Positions 41,908-51,583 of a DNA stretch of 64,000 bases are shown one piece after another. Positions within the stretch are counted from its first letter, which is position 1, and each line of letters begins with the position of its first letter. The position numbers and the translations under genes were made by a program. This DNA comes from an uncultured bacterium (GTDB taxonomy: Bacteria > Hydrogenedentota > Hydrogenedentia > Hydrogenedentales > CAILVY01). The notes beneath the pieces were generated by a model. It was not told the DNA's origin and did no database searches. It saw only the letters and a program-made list of their open reading frames with translations. The stretch spans positions 62,001-126,000 of the forward strand of contig CALEDJ010000005.1 of assembly GCA_937951485.1 (NCBI GenBank), written 5' to 3'.

Positions 41908-43197
41908 ATGCAGGAAAAGATCACCGAGAATAATGCTGCGTCGGGATCGGGATTGCAACCTTCGGATTATTGGGCGATTGCCGGGATCATGGGCCTGATG
42001 GGCGCGTTTTTCTGGGCGATTCGCGGCACCAGCGGCTACGGCGGCTCGCAGGGCGGGCTGTTGGCAGGGCTGGGTTGGGGCGTATTGTGGTATCTGTTTT
42101 CGTCGTTGGACGGCACGGCCCGCCTGCGGCCCTATGGCCACGCGCGGATGATCGCGGCGATTACATTCGGCATCGCCTTCGGCGGCATGACCGGCTACGG
42201 GGTGTACATCGCGTGGCTGCAAGGGAAATTCTATCTGAACTACCCCGAAGGGGTGCGCGACATTGCGCCCTGGACCGGCTACGCGATGCTCTTTCTTTGC
42301 GGCCTGCATTGGGGCGGGGTGACCGGGGCGTTCATGGCGTGGTGTGCGCCGCGCACGCCGCCGGGCTGGCAGTGCTGGGCGGCGCGCATCGGCGCGGGCA
42401 TCCTGGGCGCGGTGATTGCCGGGGTCGTGGTGCGCGTCTTTCCGCAGTGGTTCCTGCCGTTTTACAACGAAGGGCTCTATGACGTGGCCGAGTACGCCAC
42501 CTGTCGCCGCGCGCTGGGTTCCATCCGCAACATCGCGCCGCATGTCGGGTTATTCCTGGGGTTCCTGGCTTTTGAGGCGGCGCGCCGCGACCGGCGCGCG
42601 GTGGCCATGATGATCGTGATGGCGCTGGGCTTCGCGATACCGTTCACGGTGGGCGGCTGTTGGCAGACGATGCACGGGTCGGCCCTGAAACTGGATTGGT
42701 GGAAGAACTGGGAGATGAGCATCGGCCTGGGCGGCGGGCTGGCGTTCGGCCTGGCCTTCTATCTTTTCAACCGCCCGGAAAGCGGCGCGCCGCATCCGAT
42801 TACGGTGAAGGAATGCATCTGGGGCGCGGGATTCCCTCTGTGGTTTGCGTCATTCACGATTTTCCGGAACGCCTGCATCGGCTTCACGAAAATCCATGAC
42901 CTCGACTGGCCGGCGTGGCTGGGCATTGTCGTGTCGCTGTTGTTTCTCATCCCCGCGACCTTTGCGTATGTGCGCTATATTCTCCGGGTGCGCCGGGGGG
43001 TCGGCGCGATGCCTGTGTCGCTGCGGGTGTGCGCCGCGGTGTTGCTGTTGATTGTTATCGCGGGGTATGTCGTGAGCGTCCACGCCGGGAGCCTTCCATG
43101 GAACCGAGTCCTGATTGCGTTGTACACCGGCTATATCGGCGTCAGTCTTGCGATCTACCTGTTCATACTGCGTCGCTTCGCCACCGATCACTCGTGA
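41908..43197 (+). CDS. Polytopic membrane protein of unknown function
   Basis: 429 residues from the ATG at 41908 (GGGAG upstream). Ten to twelve hydrophobic segments, beginning DYWAIAGIMGLMGAFFWAIR. Glycine-rich turns (GTSGYGGSQGGLLAGLGWGV) and conserved-looking aromatic/charged pairs (GCWQTMHGSALKLDWWKNWE) lie between helices. I do not recognise the family. The glycine-rich helices resemble transporters or membrane-bound acyltransferases, but no diagnostic motif is present. It is not in an evident operon. Confidence 0.7.
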   Translation: MQEKITENNAASGSGLQPSDYWAIAGIMGLMGAFFWAIRGTSGYGGSQGGLLAGLGWGVLWYLFSSLDGTARLRPYGHARMIAAITFGIAFGGMTGYGVYIAWLQGKFYLNYPEGVRDIAPWTGYAMLFLCGLHWGGVTGAFMAWCAPRTPPGWQCWAARIGAGILGAVIAGVVVRVFPQWFLPFYNEGLYDVAEYATCRRALGSIRNIAPHVGLFLGFLAFEAARRDRRAVAMMIVMALGFAIPFTVGGCWQTMHGSALKLDWWKNWEMSIGLGGGLAFGLAFYLFNRPESGAPHPITVKECIWGAGFPLWFASFTIFRNACIGFTKIHDLDWPAWLGIVVSLLFLIPATFAYVRYILRVRRGVGAMPVSLRVCAAVLLLIVIAGYVVSVHAGSLPWNRVLIALYTGYIGVSLAIYLFILRRFATDHS

Positions 43198-43290
43198 TGT
43201 GGAGTTTTGCTCGAGGCGCATCGCCGTGGTCTCTGTTTCACGGGGTCCGCCCTTTTGCCGGGGATGGCCGTTCACGGGAAAACCGGTGCG

Positions 43291-43549
43291 CATGTCCGGA
43301 AAAACAGCAGAAAAACCGAACAAAAATGGAACCGAGCCGGACGAGTGCGTCGCAGACGGATGCGCCGGGTCTGCTCCCGGCTTTTGCGAAATCAGCACAA
43401 AACCGTTGAAAAAATTGCGCGGAACGCCCGCAAACGATTCCTGCCGGTACGGGGTCTGCCAAAAGCAGCGTCACCTCGACACCCCAGAGTGTGAAGCGCA
43501 AGCGCGACAGCAATGCCTCTCCGGGGGATGTTGCCTATTTTTTGGATGA
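43291..43549 (+). CDS. Possible small cysteine-rich protein
   Basis: A frame of about 85 codons from ATG 43291 to the stop at 43549, filling the gap between the membrane protein and msrB. It encodes ten cysteines, with pairs such as ECVADGC, CRYGVC and GGCC, and is otherwise polar with many Lys/Pro. No strong ribosome site, and its end overlaps msrB by 15 bp on the other strand. Third-base GC bias is weaker than in the neighbours. It could be a metal-binding peptide or chance. Confidence 0.25.
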
Positions 43550-44101
43550 GGCGTTCTCGTTGCGTTCGACAAGGTTCAGTGCGGCGGAGTTGATGCAGTA
43601 GCGCAGGCCGGTGGGTGGCGGGCCGTCGTCGAAGACGTGACCGAGATGCGCGCCGCATCTGCTGCACAAGACTTCGGTGCGCACCATCCCGAAACTGGTA
43701 TCCAACGCCTCGGCGATATGTTCTTTCGCGGCGGGTGAATGGAAACTGGGCCAGCCACATCCGGAATCGAATTTCGTCTCTGACTGAAACAATTCCTGTC
43801 CGCAACATACGCAGACGTAGGCGCCCGGCGTTTTCGTATTCCAGTATTTTCCGGTGAAGGGGCGCTCTGTGCCCTTTTCACGGGTCACATGGTATTGTTC
43901 CGGCGTCAGCCGTTGCCGCCATTCTTCGTCGCTGATCGTGATGGTTTCGTTCATATACCCCGTATGCTCCTGTATTGCTCCCCCTGGACGAGGTGGATTT
44001 TCGAGACATCCCGAAAGCAGCGTGAATAAAACCGGCCATGCCGCCCGGACCAGCCGTGCGGCGCGCTGTCGGTTCCCGTGTTCTGTGTGAAAGGGTATCA
44101 T
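43535..44101 (-). CDS. msrB: Peptide methionine-(R)-S-oxide reductase MsrB, probable lipoprotein
   Basis: The MsrB domain is complete: [20 protein letters not shown], zinc pairs CVCC and [14 protein letters not shown], and the catalytic Cys in [11 protein letters not shown]. From the ATG at 44101 the protein (188 residues) starts with an Arg-rich stretch, a hydrophobic core ([12 protein letters not shown]) and a lipobox-like LLSGC. That would send it to an envelope membrane to repair oxidised methionine. The conventional cytosolic start at 43954 ([12 protein letters not shown]) has AGGAG 12 nt upstream and cannot be excluded. Further in-frame ATG at 44122. Confidence 0.85.
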   Translation of the reverse strand: MIPFHTEHGNRQRAARLVRAAWPVLFTLLSGCLENPPRPGGAIQEHTGYMNETITISDEEWRQRLTPEQYHVTREKGTERPFTGKYWNTKTPGAYVCVCCGQELFQSETKFDSGCGWPSFHSPAAKEHIAEALDTSFGMVRTEVLCSRCGAHLGHVFDDGPPPTGLRYCINSAALNLVERNENASSKK

Positions 44102-44274
44102 GGGATTGGCCGCTTTCGTCATGGCGCATCGCGCGCCACCCGATGAAGAAACACGCGGGGTCGCCGGAAAATTCTGGAGGAGATGGAGACGATTTCCGCG
44201 CAGGGGTTTGTGTTTGTCGGAGATGTCGGACGGGTCGGACTTTGTGAGACGGCGCGCGAGTCCGCTTGCAGCCC

Positions 44275-44290
44275 ACAGGCTGAAGCCTGT
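44275..44290. repeat. Small palindrome
   Basis: ACAGGC-TGAA-GCCTGT, a perfect 6-4-6 inverted repeat in the gap upstream of msrB. It resembles the ACAGGCGGGACGC-type motifs near 13423 and may belong to the same repeat class. Confidence 0.35.
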
Positions 44291-44317
44291 ACTCCAGAAC
44301 GGGAGCGCGTGCGCAGA

Positions 44318-45754
44318 TTATGCTTCTTGGGCGGCGGCGGTTTCTTCAACAGGCGCTGCTTGCGGTCCCATGAGGTATTCATGGATGGACTTGGCGGCGA
44401 TGCGGCCCTGTCCCATAGCGCTGATGACGGTGGCGGCGCCGGAGACGATGTCGCCGCCGGCGAAGACGCCGGGCACGGCCGTCGCCATGGTATTCTCATC
44501 CACGACGATGGTGCCGTGTCTGGTGGTTTCCAGCCCGGGCATGGTCTGGGGAATCAGCGGGTTGGGTTTGTTGCCGATGGCGACGATGACGGTGTCCACA
44601 TCGAGGATGAATTCCGAACCTTTTACGGGAATCGGCCGTCGGCGTCCGGAGGAATCCGGTTCGCCCAATTCCATCTTGATGCACTCCATGCCGATGACCC
44701 GATGACGCTCATCGCCGATAATGCGGGTGGGGTTGTTGAGGAGCATCATCTTGACGCCCTCTTCTTCGGCATGGTGGATTTCCTCGGCGCGGGCCGGCAT
44801 CTGTTCTCGGGCGCGACGATAGACAATGGTGACATCGCCGCCAAGGCGCAGGGCGGTGCGCGCTGCGTCCATGGCGACATTGCCGCCGCCGATCACGGCG
44901 ACACGGCTGCGCTTGATGGGCGGGGTGTCGTACTTGGGGAACAGGTACGCCTTCATCAGGTTGGAGCGGGTCAGATATTCATTGGCGGAATAGACGCCGA
45001 CCAGGTTTTCACCGGGTATGCCCATGAACGAAGGCAGTCCCGCGCCGGAGCCGATGAAAACTGCATCGTAGCCTTCCTCCTCCATCAATTCGCGGACGGT
45101 GGCGTTGCGGCCCACGACGAAGTCCATCACGAATTCCACGCCCATCCGTTCGAGGAAATGCACTTCCGCATACACGATTTCCTTGGGCAGGCGGAATTCC
45201 GGAATGCCATAGGTGAGCACGCCGCCGGGGGCCTGCAATGCTTCAAACACCGTCACCTCATGGCCCAGGCGAATCAGGTCGCCGGCGACAGTGAGGCCGG
45301 CGGGTCCCGCGCCCACGACCGCGACACGCTTGCCGGTTTTGGGCGGCAGTTCCGGCAGTTCAATGTTGCCGGAGGCGCGTTCATAATCCGCCACGAAGCG
45401 CTCAAGCCGGCCGATGGCGACCGGTTCGCCCTTCACGCCGAGGATGCACTTGATCTCGCATTGTTCCTCCTGCGGACAGACCCGCCCGCAGACCGCCGGC
45501 AGCGCGTTCTGCTCCTTGAGTTTGTGGGCCGCCTCGATGAATCGGCCTTCCTGCACCAGACTGATGAATCCCGGAATATCCACATGCACGGGGCATCCCG
45601 CAACGCAGCCGGGTTTCTTGCATTTCATGCACCTGTTGGCTTCAATGATGGCCGTTTCCGGCGTGTAGCCGTAGGGCACTTCGTCAAAATTTCGGGCGCG
45701 GTCCTCCGGCGCTTGTTCCGGCATCGGCTGTCTCGGCACTTTTTCCTTTGGCAT
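44318..45754 (-). CDS. GltD/NfnB-like NADPH-binding flavoprotein
   Basis: 478 residues from the ATG at 45754 (CGGAAG upstream). The N-terminal iron-sulfur domain has CMKCKKPGCVAGCPVHVDIP and VCGRVCPQEEQCEIKCILG. The FAD site is VAVVGAGPAGLTVAGDLI, and the NAD(P)H site VAVIGGGNVAMDAARTALRL is followed by VYRRAREQMPA, whose Arg pair typically binds NADPH phosphate. Relatives are glutamate synthase beta subunit, SudA and NfnB, the bifurcating FAD subunit of Nfn. The neighbouring protein ends in an NfnA domain, so NfnB is favoured over glutamate synthase; no gltB is present. Last gene of the operon, 129 bp after the NuoG::NfnA gene. Confidence 0.88.
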   Translation of the reverse strand: MPKEKVPRQPMPEQAPEDRARNFDEVPYGYTPETAIIEANRCMKCKKPGCVAGCPVHVDIPGFISLVQEGRFIEAAHKLKEQNALPAVCGRVCPQEEQCEIKCILGVKGEPVAIGRLERFVADYERASGNIELPELPPKTGKRVAVVGAGPAGLTVAGDLIRLGHEVTVFEALQAPGGVLTYGIPEFRLPKEIVYAEVHFLERMGVEFVMDFVVGRNATVRELMEEEGYDAVFIGSGAGLPSFMGIPGENLVGVYSANEYLTRSNLMKAYLFPKYDTPPIKRSRVAVIGGGNVAMDAARTALRLGGDVTIVYRRAREQMPARAEEIHHAEEEGVKMMLLNNPTRIIGDERHRVIGMECIKMELGEPDSSGRRRPIPVKGSEFILDVDTVIVAIGNKPNPLIPQTMPGLETTRHGTIVVDENTMATAVPGVFAGGDIVSGAATVISAMGQGRIAAKSIHEYLMGPQAAPVEETAAAQEA

Positions 45755-45883
45755 GCTTCCGTTCCCTGATAAAACCTCACAGGGTGCGTGCAGCAAAGCG
45801 GCACCCACCATCGCGCTGTATTTGTCTTTATCCGGCGGTGGGTTCCATGCCGCATCGCGACATTCCACCCACCGTGCTTTGTG

Positions 45884-48388
45884 TTATTTGCATGAGCAGG
45901 CATGCCCGCCGCCGTGGTGGGCGGCGGCAACAACCGGCTCGGTGCGTCCTATAGACTGAATCTCCGCTGCGCTATATGCCACGCGGCGATCGCGGACCTC
46001 CTCCCAATCCACCAGGTGACCATCAAAGAAGGGGCCGTCCACGCAGGCGAATTTCGTTTCCTCGCCCACCGACACGCGGCATGCACCGCACATGCCGGTG
46101 CCGTCGAGCATGATCGGATTGAGCGCCACGAAGGTCTTCACGCCGTGCGGCTGGGTTTCTTGCGCGGTCAGCATCATCATGAACGGACACCCGATGGCGA
46201 CCACGCAATCCAGTTTCCGTCCGTCCTGAAGCATCTTGCCGATGTAATCCACGGCATGGCCGCGGAAACTGTGGGACCCGTCAATGGTGGTCTGCATGAA
46301 TTCATCGGCGATTCCGGCGAGTTTGTCGCTGTAGTAGGCGAGATAGTGGCTGCGCGCCTCGACCACGGCAATCACATGGTTGCCGGCGTCCTTCATGGCG
46401 CGCGCGATCGGCAGGATGCCGCCGACGCCGTAACAGCCGCCCGCAAGCGCCACCGTGCCGTAGTGTTGAATCTCCAGCGGAATGCCCAGCGGCCCCACGA
46501 CGTGCGCAAGGGCGTCGCCGGCGGATTTCAGGACAAGTTTGCGGCTGGACTGTCCCATCTCCTGCACGACCAACGTAATCGTGCCGCGTGCCACATCCCA
46601 ATCGCACAGGGTATAAGGCACGCGCTCGGAATTCTCGTCCACCATGACAATGACGAACTGGCCGGCCTTTGCCTTGCGCGCGATATGCGGCGCGTGGATG
46701 ACAATCTCGTGGTTGTTGGGCGCGATCTCGCTTTTCTCAAGAATCTCGAATTTTCCTGCGGCACGCGGCGCTTGCGCTGTCGCCGCGACCACAGCGGCGG
46801 GCGCGGCGCCGTTCAGAGGCAGGTTCTTCAGTCCCAGCACCTTCTCCGCGATGTCATGGCCGCGGAAATGGGTGCGGCGCTCTCTGGGGTCTCGGGCGGC
46901 CGCCGGGGCTTCCTCGCGCGCTATCCACAGGGCGGCTTCGGCGACGCCGGCCTCCAGGGCAATCTCGCGCGCCGATTCGTAGAGGAATCCGTTCGCGCCC
47001 ATCGCACGGGCCAACCCGCACACGATTTCCCAGTCCGGGCGCGCCTGCCCCGGCGGGGTGCATGCCCTGCGCAGCGGCCGCGGCGCACCCGCGCGATCGG
47101 CCGCCGTGCCCTCGATTTCCGCAAACACGGCGGCGGGAAGGACGATGTCCGCCCGTTCGCTCAGCGGCGAAGGATAACAATCCTGCACAAGGAGCAGTTC
47201 CAGCCCCGCGACCGCCTCGTCATCCGCGAACGCGCCGGTGAAACAGGCGGCCTTGACGCCATCGGGCAGGGTGACATGTGCTTCTCCGCGCGCGTCGGGT
47301 GTCAGTTCGATGAAATGCTCTGACTGCATCACTTCGCGGGTGAATTTCCGGAAGACGTGCCGGTCTTCGAGCGTACTGGTGGTGTCGCATACGAATGCGA
47401 ACGCGGAACCGACATAGGGCTGCAATCGCGCCGCCGCCGTTTCCAGCGCCGCATCCCATTCATGCTCGCGCAGCACCTTGCCGACGCGCACATGCGGCAT
47501 GCGCAGGCGGTCCGTGCCGTTGAGAAACTCCGCCAAGGCAAAGCGCCCCAGCACACACACCGGCACACCCGCGTTTACCGCGTGGGCACTGACGAGTTTT
47601 CCGTCCGTGGCCAGTGCGTTGAGGGCGCATGCGGCGTCACAGAAAATGCATGTGGTTTCGACGGCGCTGTCCGGTTTGCCGTACCACTTGGCGTAGCGGT
47701 CGGCGAGGGTGCCGGTGGGGCAGACATCCACGCAGGAGCCGCAGAAACGGCATCCGGCCTCGAGGAGGCTGCGGCCAAAGGCTTCGCCGATTTTCGTGGC
47801 GCTGCTGCGACCCACGAAATCAATCACGCTCGCGCCGTGCTGGTGCTTGCAGATGCGCACGCAGCGCCCGCACAGGATGCAGAGATTCAAATCGCGGTCA
47901 ATAAACGGATTGTCGCGTTCGAGGGGGCGCTGATGATACATGGGCGGCACCGGCAGATGGCAGAAGCCGAGTTCCTCCGAAAGGCGGCGCACCTCGCACA
48001 CTTCTTTGTTGTTGCAGGTATGGCAACCGGTGGTGCGGCCCGCTTTTTCCGATGCGGGCCGGAATTGGTCGCAGAGTTCACGCTTCGCGCAGACCAGGCA
48101 CGCGCTGGGATGCTCAATCATCATCAGGGCGAGGGTGTTGCGGCGCAATTCCTGCAGGGCCGGGGTATTGGTGCGGACCGTCATGCCCGCCGCCGCCGGC
48201 GTGGTGCAGGAAGTGGGAAATCCGCGCATGCCCTCGATTTCCACCAGGCACATGCGGCATGCGCCGAAAGGCGGCAGGCTCGGATGTGTGCACAAATGCG
48301 GGATTTCGATCCCGTGCCGTAGGGCGCACTGCAAGATCGTCTCACCCGCTTCGGCGGTTACCTGTTTTCCGTCAATCACAAGTTCCAT
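45884..48388 (-). CDS. NuoG::NfnA fusion, iron-sulfur and FAD/NAD(P) electron-transfer subunit
   Basis: 834 residues from the ATG at 48388 (GAGGAC 9 nt upstream). N-terminal NuoG: [2Fe-2S] Cys33, 44, 47, 61; His-Cys [4Fe-4S] His93, Cys97, 100, 106; then Cys122, 125 and 131; two ferredoxin clusters at Cys170-180 and Cys213-223. A shortened molybdopterin-oxidoreductase-like domain follows (TTCIFCDAACAL; RADIVLPAAVFAEIEGT) with no catalytic Sec/Cys site. From about residue 555 an NfnA/DHODB-type module begins: FVIVMVDENSERVPYTLCDW, VALAGGCYGVGGILPIARAM and the [2Fe-2S] site LDGTGMCGACRVSVG...CVDGP. This links a complex I-like iron-sulfur wire to the Nfn NAD(H)-side subunit in one chain. Soluble, no membrane segment. 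Confidence 0.88.
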   Translation of the reverse strand: MELVIDGKQVTAEAGETILQCALRHGIEIPHLCTHPSLPPFGACRMCLVEIEGMRGFPTSCTTPAAAGMTVRTNTPALQELRRNTLALMMIEHPSACLVCAKRELCDQFRPASEKAGRTTGCHTCNNKEVCEVRRLSEELGFCHLPVPPMYHQRPLERDNPFIDRDLNLCILCGRCVRICKHQHGASVIDFVGRSSATKIGEAFGRSLLEAGCRFCGSCVDVCPTGTLADRYAKWYGKPDSAVETTCIFCDAACALNALATDGKLVSAHAVNAGVPVCVLGRFALAEFLNGTDRLRMPHVRVGKVLREHEWDAALETAAARLQPYVGSAFAFVCDTTSTLEDRHVFRKFTREVMQSEHFIELTPDARGEAHVTLPDGVKAACFTGAFADDEAVAGLELLLVQDCYPSPLSERADIVLPAAVFAEIEGTAADRAGAPRPLRRACTPPGQARPDWEIVCGLARAMGANGFLYESAREIALEAGVAEAALWIAREEAPAAARDPRERRTHFRGHDIAEKVLGLKNLPLNGAAPAAVVAATAQAPRAAGKFEILEKSEIAPNNHEIVIHAPHIARKAKAGQFVIVMVDENSERVPYTLCDWDVARGTITLVVQEMGQSSRKLVLKSAGDALAHVVGPLGIPLEIQHYGTVALAGGCYGVGGILPIARAMKDAGNHVIAVVEARSHYLAYYSDKLAGIADEFMQTTIDGSHSFRGHAVDYIGKMLQDGRKLDCVVAIGCPFMMMLTAQETQPHGVKTFVALNPIMLDGTGMCGACRVSVGEETKFACVDGPFFDGHLVDWEEVRDRRVAYSAAEIQSIGRTEPVVAAAHHGGGHACSCK

Positions 48389-48472
48389 ACGCGCCAAGTC
48401 CTCTATGTCACCGCTTCGACTGCATCGGCAGCCGGTCCATTTCCACGAATTGCGCCTTTTTTCGGCCGCCTG

Positions 48473-51400
48473 TCATTTGCTTGCACAGTAATCGCAGCGC
48501 AGGCATCGCAGCGCCTCGCAAATGGCTTTGGTTTCCTCAAGCGGCAGTTCCACTTCCTCAAATGACCCCACACGCGCCGCGACCGGCAATAACTCCGGTT
48601 CCGCCCGGGGTGTCATCGCCGGTTCTGCAAGCGGGTCGAACGCCGTATCCACCATGGGCTGATCGCGCCAGAATGCATGCTCCTCGCCCGTAAGATACGC
48701 GTCAATGCCGACAGCGGCGCGCTCCCCCGCGCCGATGGCGTCAACCACCGACGCCGGGCCGGTGACGGCGTCGCCACCTGAGAACACCCATGGGACGCTG
48801 CATTGTCCTGAGTGGGGATCAACCTCCAGGAATCCGGAGGAATTCGCCCTGATTTCGACGCCGTCGCAGCAGGCCGCCACGTCAAGTTTCTGGCCGATGG
48901 CGGCAATCACCTGGTCCAGTTCCACGTCGAACACGGCGTCCTCCAGCGGCTTGGGGCGGCGGCGTCCGCTCAGGTCGTAGCCGCCCAGCGTCATGCGCCG
49001 ACAACGCAATCCAACAACCTGAGCATTGGCGGTCAAGACCTCGACAGGCGCTACAAGCGTCCACAACCGCACGCCTTCGCGTTCCGCTTCCGCGATTTCC
49101 TCTTCATAGGCGGGCATCTCGTCACGGGTGCGCCGATACACAATGGTCACTTCCTGTGCACCCAGCCTGATGGCGGTGCGCGCGGCGTCCACCGCCGCGT
49201 TGCCGCCGCCGATCACCGCCACGCGTTTGGCCACGCGCGCGGTTCCCGTCATGTTGTACTCGCGCAGGAAACGCAGCGCGTCGAGAACGCCCTCCGCATC
49301 GTCGCCGGGAATGCCCAATGCCGCGCCCTTGGGCGCGCCCAATCCCAGGAAGACCGCCTCATATCCCTTTTCGCGCAGCGATTGCAGGGTGAAATCCGCG
49401 CCCAGCCGTTTGTTTGTTTCAATCGTGACGCCCAAGCGGCGGATCATGTCTATCTCGCGGTTCAGTTCTTCGCGTGGCAGCCGGTACGCCGGAATGGTCT
49501 GCACAAGCATGCCGCCGGGGGCGGATTCCGCCTCGAACACGACGGGTTTGTAGCCGAGCCGCGCCAGGAAATACGCACAACTCAACCCCGCCGGCCCCGC
49601 GCCGATGATGGCGACTTTGCGTGCGGCGTTGGCGGGGTTTTCGCGCACCTCGGGCACTTGAATCTGCTTTTCCTGTTCGACCATGAAGCGCTTCACGCCG
49701 CGGATGGATACAGGCGCATCGAGTGCTGCGCGCCGGCATTTGTCTTCGCAGGGATGGAAGCACACACGGGCGCACACCGACGCAAACGGGTTGCGTTCGC
49801 GGTGCACACGAAGCGCCTCGTCATAGCGTTTTTCTCCGACCAGCGACACGAAGCCTGGGATGTACACCCCCGCCGGGCACCCGCACATGCACGGAGCGCG
49901 CACGAGCGCCGGGCAGACGCCCGCCGGACACTGCTTTTCCTTGATATGCGCTTCGTATTCTTCCCGGAAATTTCTCAGCGTGGTCAGCACGGGATTGGCG
50001 GCCGTCTGGCCGAGGCCGCACAGCGAACCGTTCTTCACCGTATGGGCCAGGGTCTCCAGCGTATCCAAATCCGACATCTCGCCTTTGCCTTCGGCAATGC
50101 GGGTCAGAATGGCGAGCATGGCGCGGGTGCCGACGCGACATGGCGGGCATTTGCCGCATGATTCATTCTGGGTGAAGGTCAGGAAGTAGCGGGCAAGGTC
50201 CACCACGCAGGTGTCGGCGTCGAGGACAATCATGCCGCCCGACCCCATGATGCTGCCTTCCCTGGCGAGCGCCTCATAGTCCACGGGCAGGTCCATCTTC
50301 CAGGCGGGGATGCAGCCCCCGGAGGGGCCGCCGGTCTGCACGGCCTTCAGCGGTTTGCCGGAAGAGGTGCCGCCGCCGATGTCGTAAATAATGTCAAGCA
50401 GTGTCATGCCCAACGGCACTTCGATCAGGCCGGTGCGGTTCACCTTGCCGGCGAGCGCGAAGGTCTTGGTGCCTTTACTGCCCTCGCTGCCGTATTTGGC
50501 ATACCACGCAGCCCCGTTGTTGAGGATCAAAGGCAGATTGCCCAATGTTTCAACGTTCTGAATCACCGTCGGCTTGCCCCAAAGTCCGCTGACCGCGGGG
50601 AACGGCGGCCGCGGACGCGGCATGCCGCGCCTGCCCTCGATGGACGCGATCAACGCGGTCTCTTCGCCGCACACAAAGGCCCCTGCGCCCTTCTTAATCG
50701 CAATATCGAAGGAAAAGCCCGAACCCAGGATGTTCTCGCCGAGCAGGCCCAGTTCGCGCATCTGCGCGATGGCCTTCTCCAGGCGGCGGATAGCCAGCGG
50801 ATATTCGGCCCGGCAATATACGTAGCCGTGGGTGGATCCCATGGCGAATCCGGCGATGAGCATGCCTTCAAGCACCGCATGCGGATCGCCTTCCAGCAGC
50901 GAGCGGTTCATGAATGCGCCCGGGTCGCCCTCGTCGGCGTTGCAGATAAGATAGCGGATGTCACTGGGAACACTCCTGCAGAACTCCCATTTCTTGAACG
51001 TGGGGAATCCCGCGCCGCCGCGCCCTCGCAGCCCGGAGTTTTTCACTTCTTCGAGGGTTTTGTCCGGCCCCATTTCCAGGGCGCGCAGGAACCCGCGATA
51101 GCCGTCGCGGGCCAGATAATGATTCAGGTTCTCCGGGTCAATGATGCCGCAATTGCGCAGGATGCGCCGTACTTGGCGGTGGATGACGGGGTGCGCATCG
51201 AGATCGGCGATGCCGTCCACGGCGCCCGGCCCCATCTTGCCGAGCGCCCATTGCGCGCAGGGGTCGTTGCCCAGCACGTAGTTGTTGAAGATGGTCCTGA
51301 TTTCCTCGCCGCCGACATTGCCATAACACACGCGCGGGAGACCGGGCTTGTGCACGATGACCAGCGGTTCCAGAAAACACGGGCCGAGACAGCCGACCTC

Positions 51401-51583
51401 AACCACCCGCGCGCAGACGGCGCGCCGCGCGATTTCCTCTTCCAGCGATTGGAGCACATCCGCCGCGCCGGCCGCGCGCCCGCATGTGGCGGCGCCGACA
51501 AAAAACACCGGGCAATCGCTCTCTTCAAGTTGCTTCCATTCCGCAAGCGCTTCGCTGTAGCGTTGTTCCAACGGATTCATCAC
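48473..51583 (-). CDS. NuoF::GltD fusion, FMN/NADH and FAD/NADPH subunit
   Basis: 1036 residues. GTG 51583 and ATG 51580 both overlap the NuoE stop. Residues 1-110: thioredoxin-like ferredoxin (ATCGRAAGA, VGCLGPCFLEP). Residues 130-540: NuoF, with NADH/FMN motifs GLRGRGGAGFPTFKKW and NADEGDPGAFMNRSLLEGD, and the N3-type cluster ESCGKCPPCRVGT (about 473) plus SLCGLGQTAANP. KQCPAGVCPALV near 549 is the extension typical of bifurcating HydB/HndC proteins. There the chain turns into a complete GltD module in place of a two-cluster ferredoxin: APCMCGCPAGVYIPGF, VCARVCFHPCEDKCRR, VAIIGAGPAGLSCAYFLARL, VAVIGGGNAAVDAARTAIRL. The end LRCLRCDYC is an extra Cys group. Confidence 0.88.
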   Translation of the reverse strand: MMNPLEQRYSEALAEWKQLEESDCPVFFVGAATCGRAAGAADVLQSLEEEIARRAVCARVVEVGCLGPCFLEPLVIVHKPGLPRVCYGNVGGEEIRTIFNNYVLGNDPCAQWALGKMGPGAVDGIADLDAHPVIHRQVRRILRNCGIIDPENLNHYLARDGYRGFLRALEMGPDKTLEEVKNSGLRGRGGAGFPTFKKWEFCRSVPSDIRYLICNADEGDPGAFMNRSLLEGDPHAVLEGMLIAGFAMGSTHGYVYCRAEYPLAIRRLEKAIAQMRELGLLGENILGSGFSFDIAIKKGAGAFVCGEETALIASIEGRRGMPRPRPPFPAVSGLWGKPTVIQNVETLGNLPLILNNGAAWYAKYGSEGSKGTKTFALAGKVNRTGLIEVPLGMTLLDIIYDIGGGTSSGKPLKAVQTGGPSGGCIPAWKMDLPVDYEALAREGSIMGSGGMIVLDADTCVVDLARYFLTFTQNESCGKCPPCRVGTRAMLAILTRIAEGKGEMSDLDTLETLAHTVKNGSLCGLGQTAANPVLTTLRNFREEYEAHIKEKQCPAGVCPALVRAPCMCGCPAGVYIPGFVSLVGEKRYDEALRVHRERNPFASVCARVCFHPCEDKCRRAALDAPVSIRGVKRFMVEQEKQIQVPEVRENPANAARKVAIIGAGPAGLSCAYFLARLGYKPVVFEAESAPGGMLVQTIPAYRLPREELNREIDMIRRLGVTIETNKRLGADFTLQSLREKGYEAVFLGLGAPKGAALGIPGDDAEGVLDALRFLREYNMTGTARVAKRVAVIGGGNAAVDAARTAIRLGAQEVTIVYRRTRDEMPAYEEEIAEAEREGVRLWTLVAPVEVLTANAQVVGLRCRRMTLGGYDLSGRRRPKPLEDAVFDVELDQVIAAIGQKLDVAACCDGVEIRANSSGFLEVDPHSGQCSVPWVFSGGDAVTGPASVVDAIGAGERAAVGIDAYLTGEEHAFWRDQPMVDTAFDPLAEPAMTPRAEPELLPVAARVGSFEEVELPLEETKAICEALRCLRCDYCASK

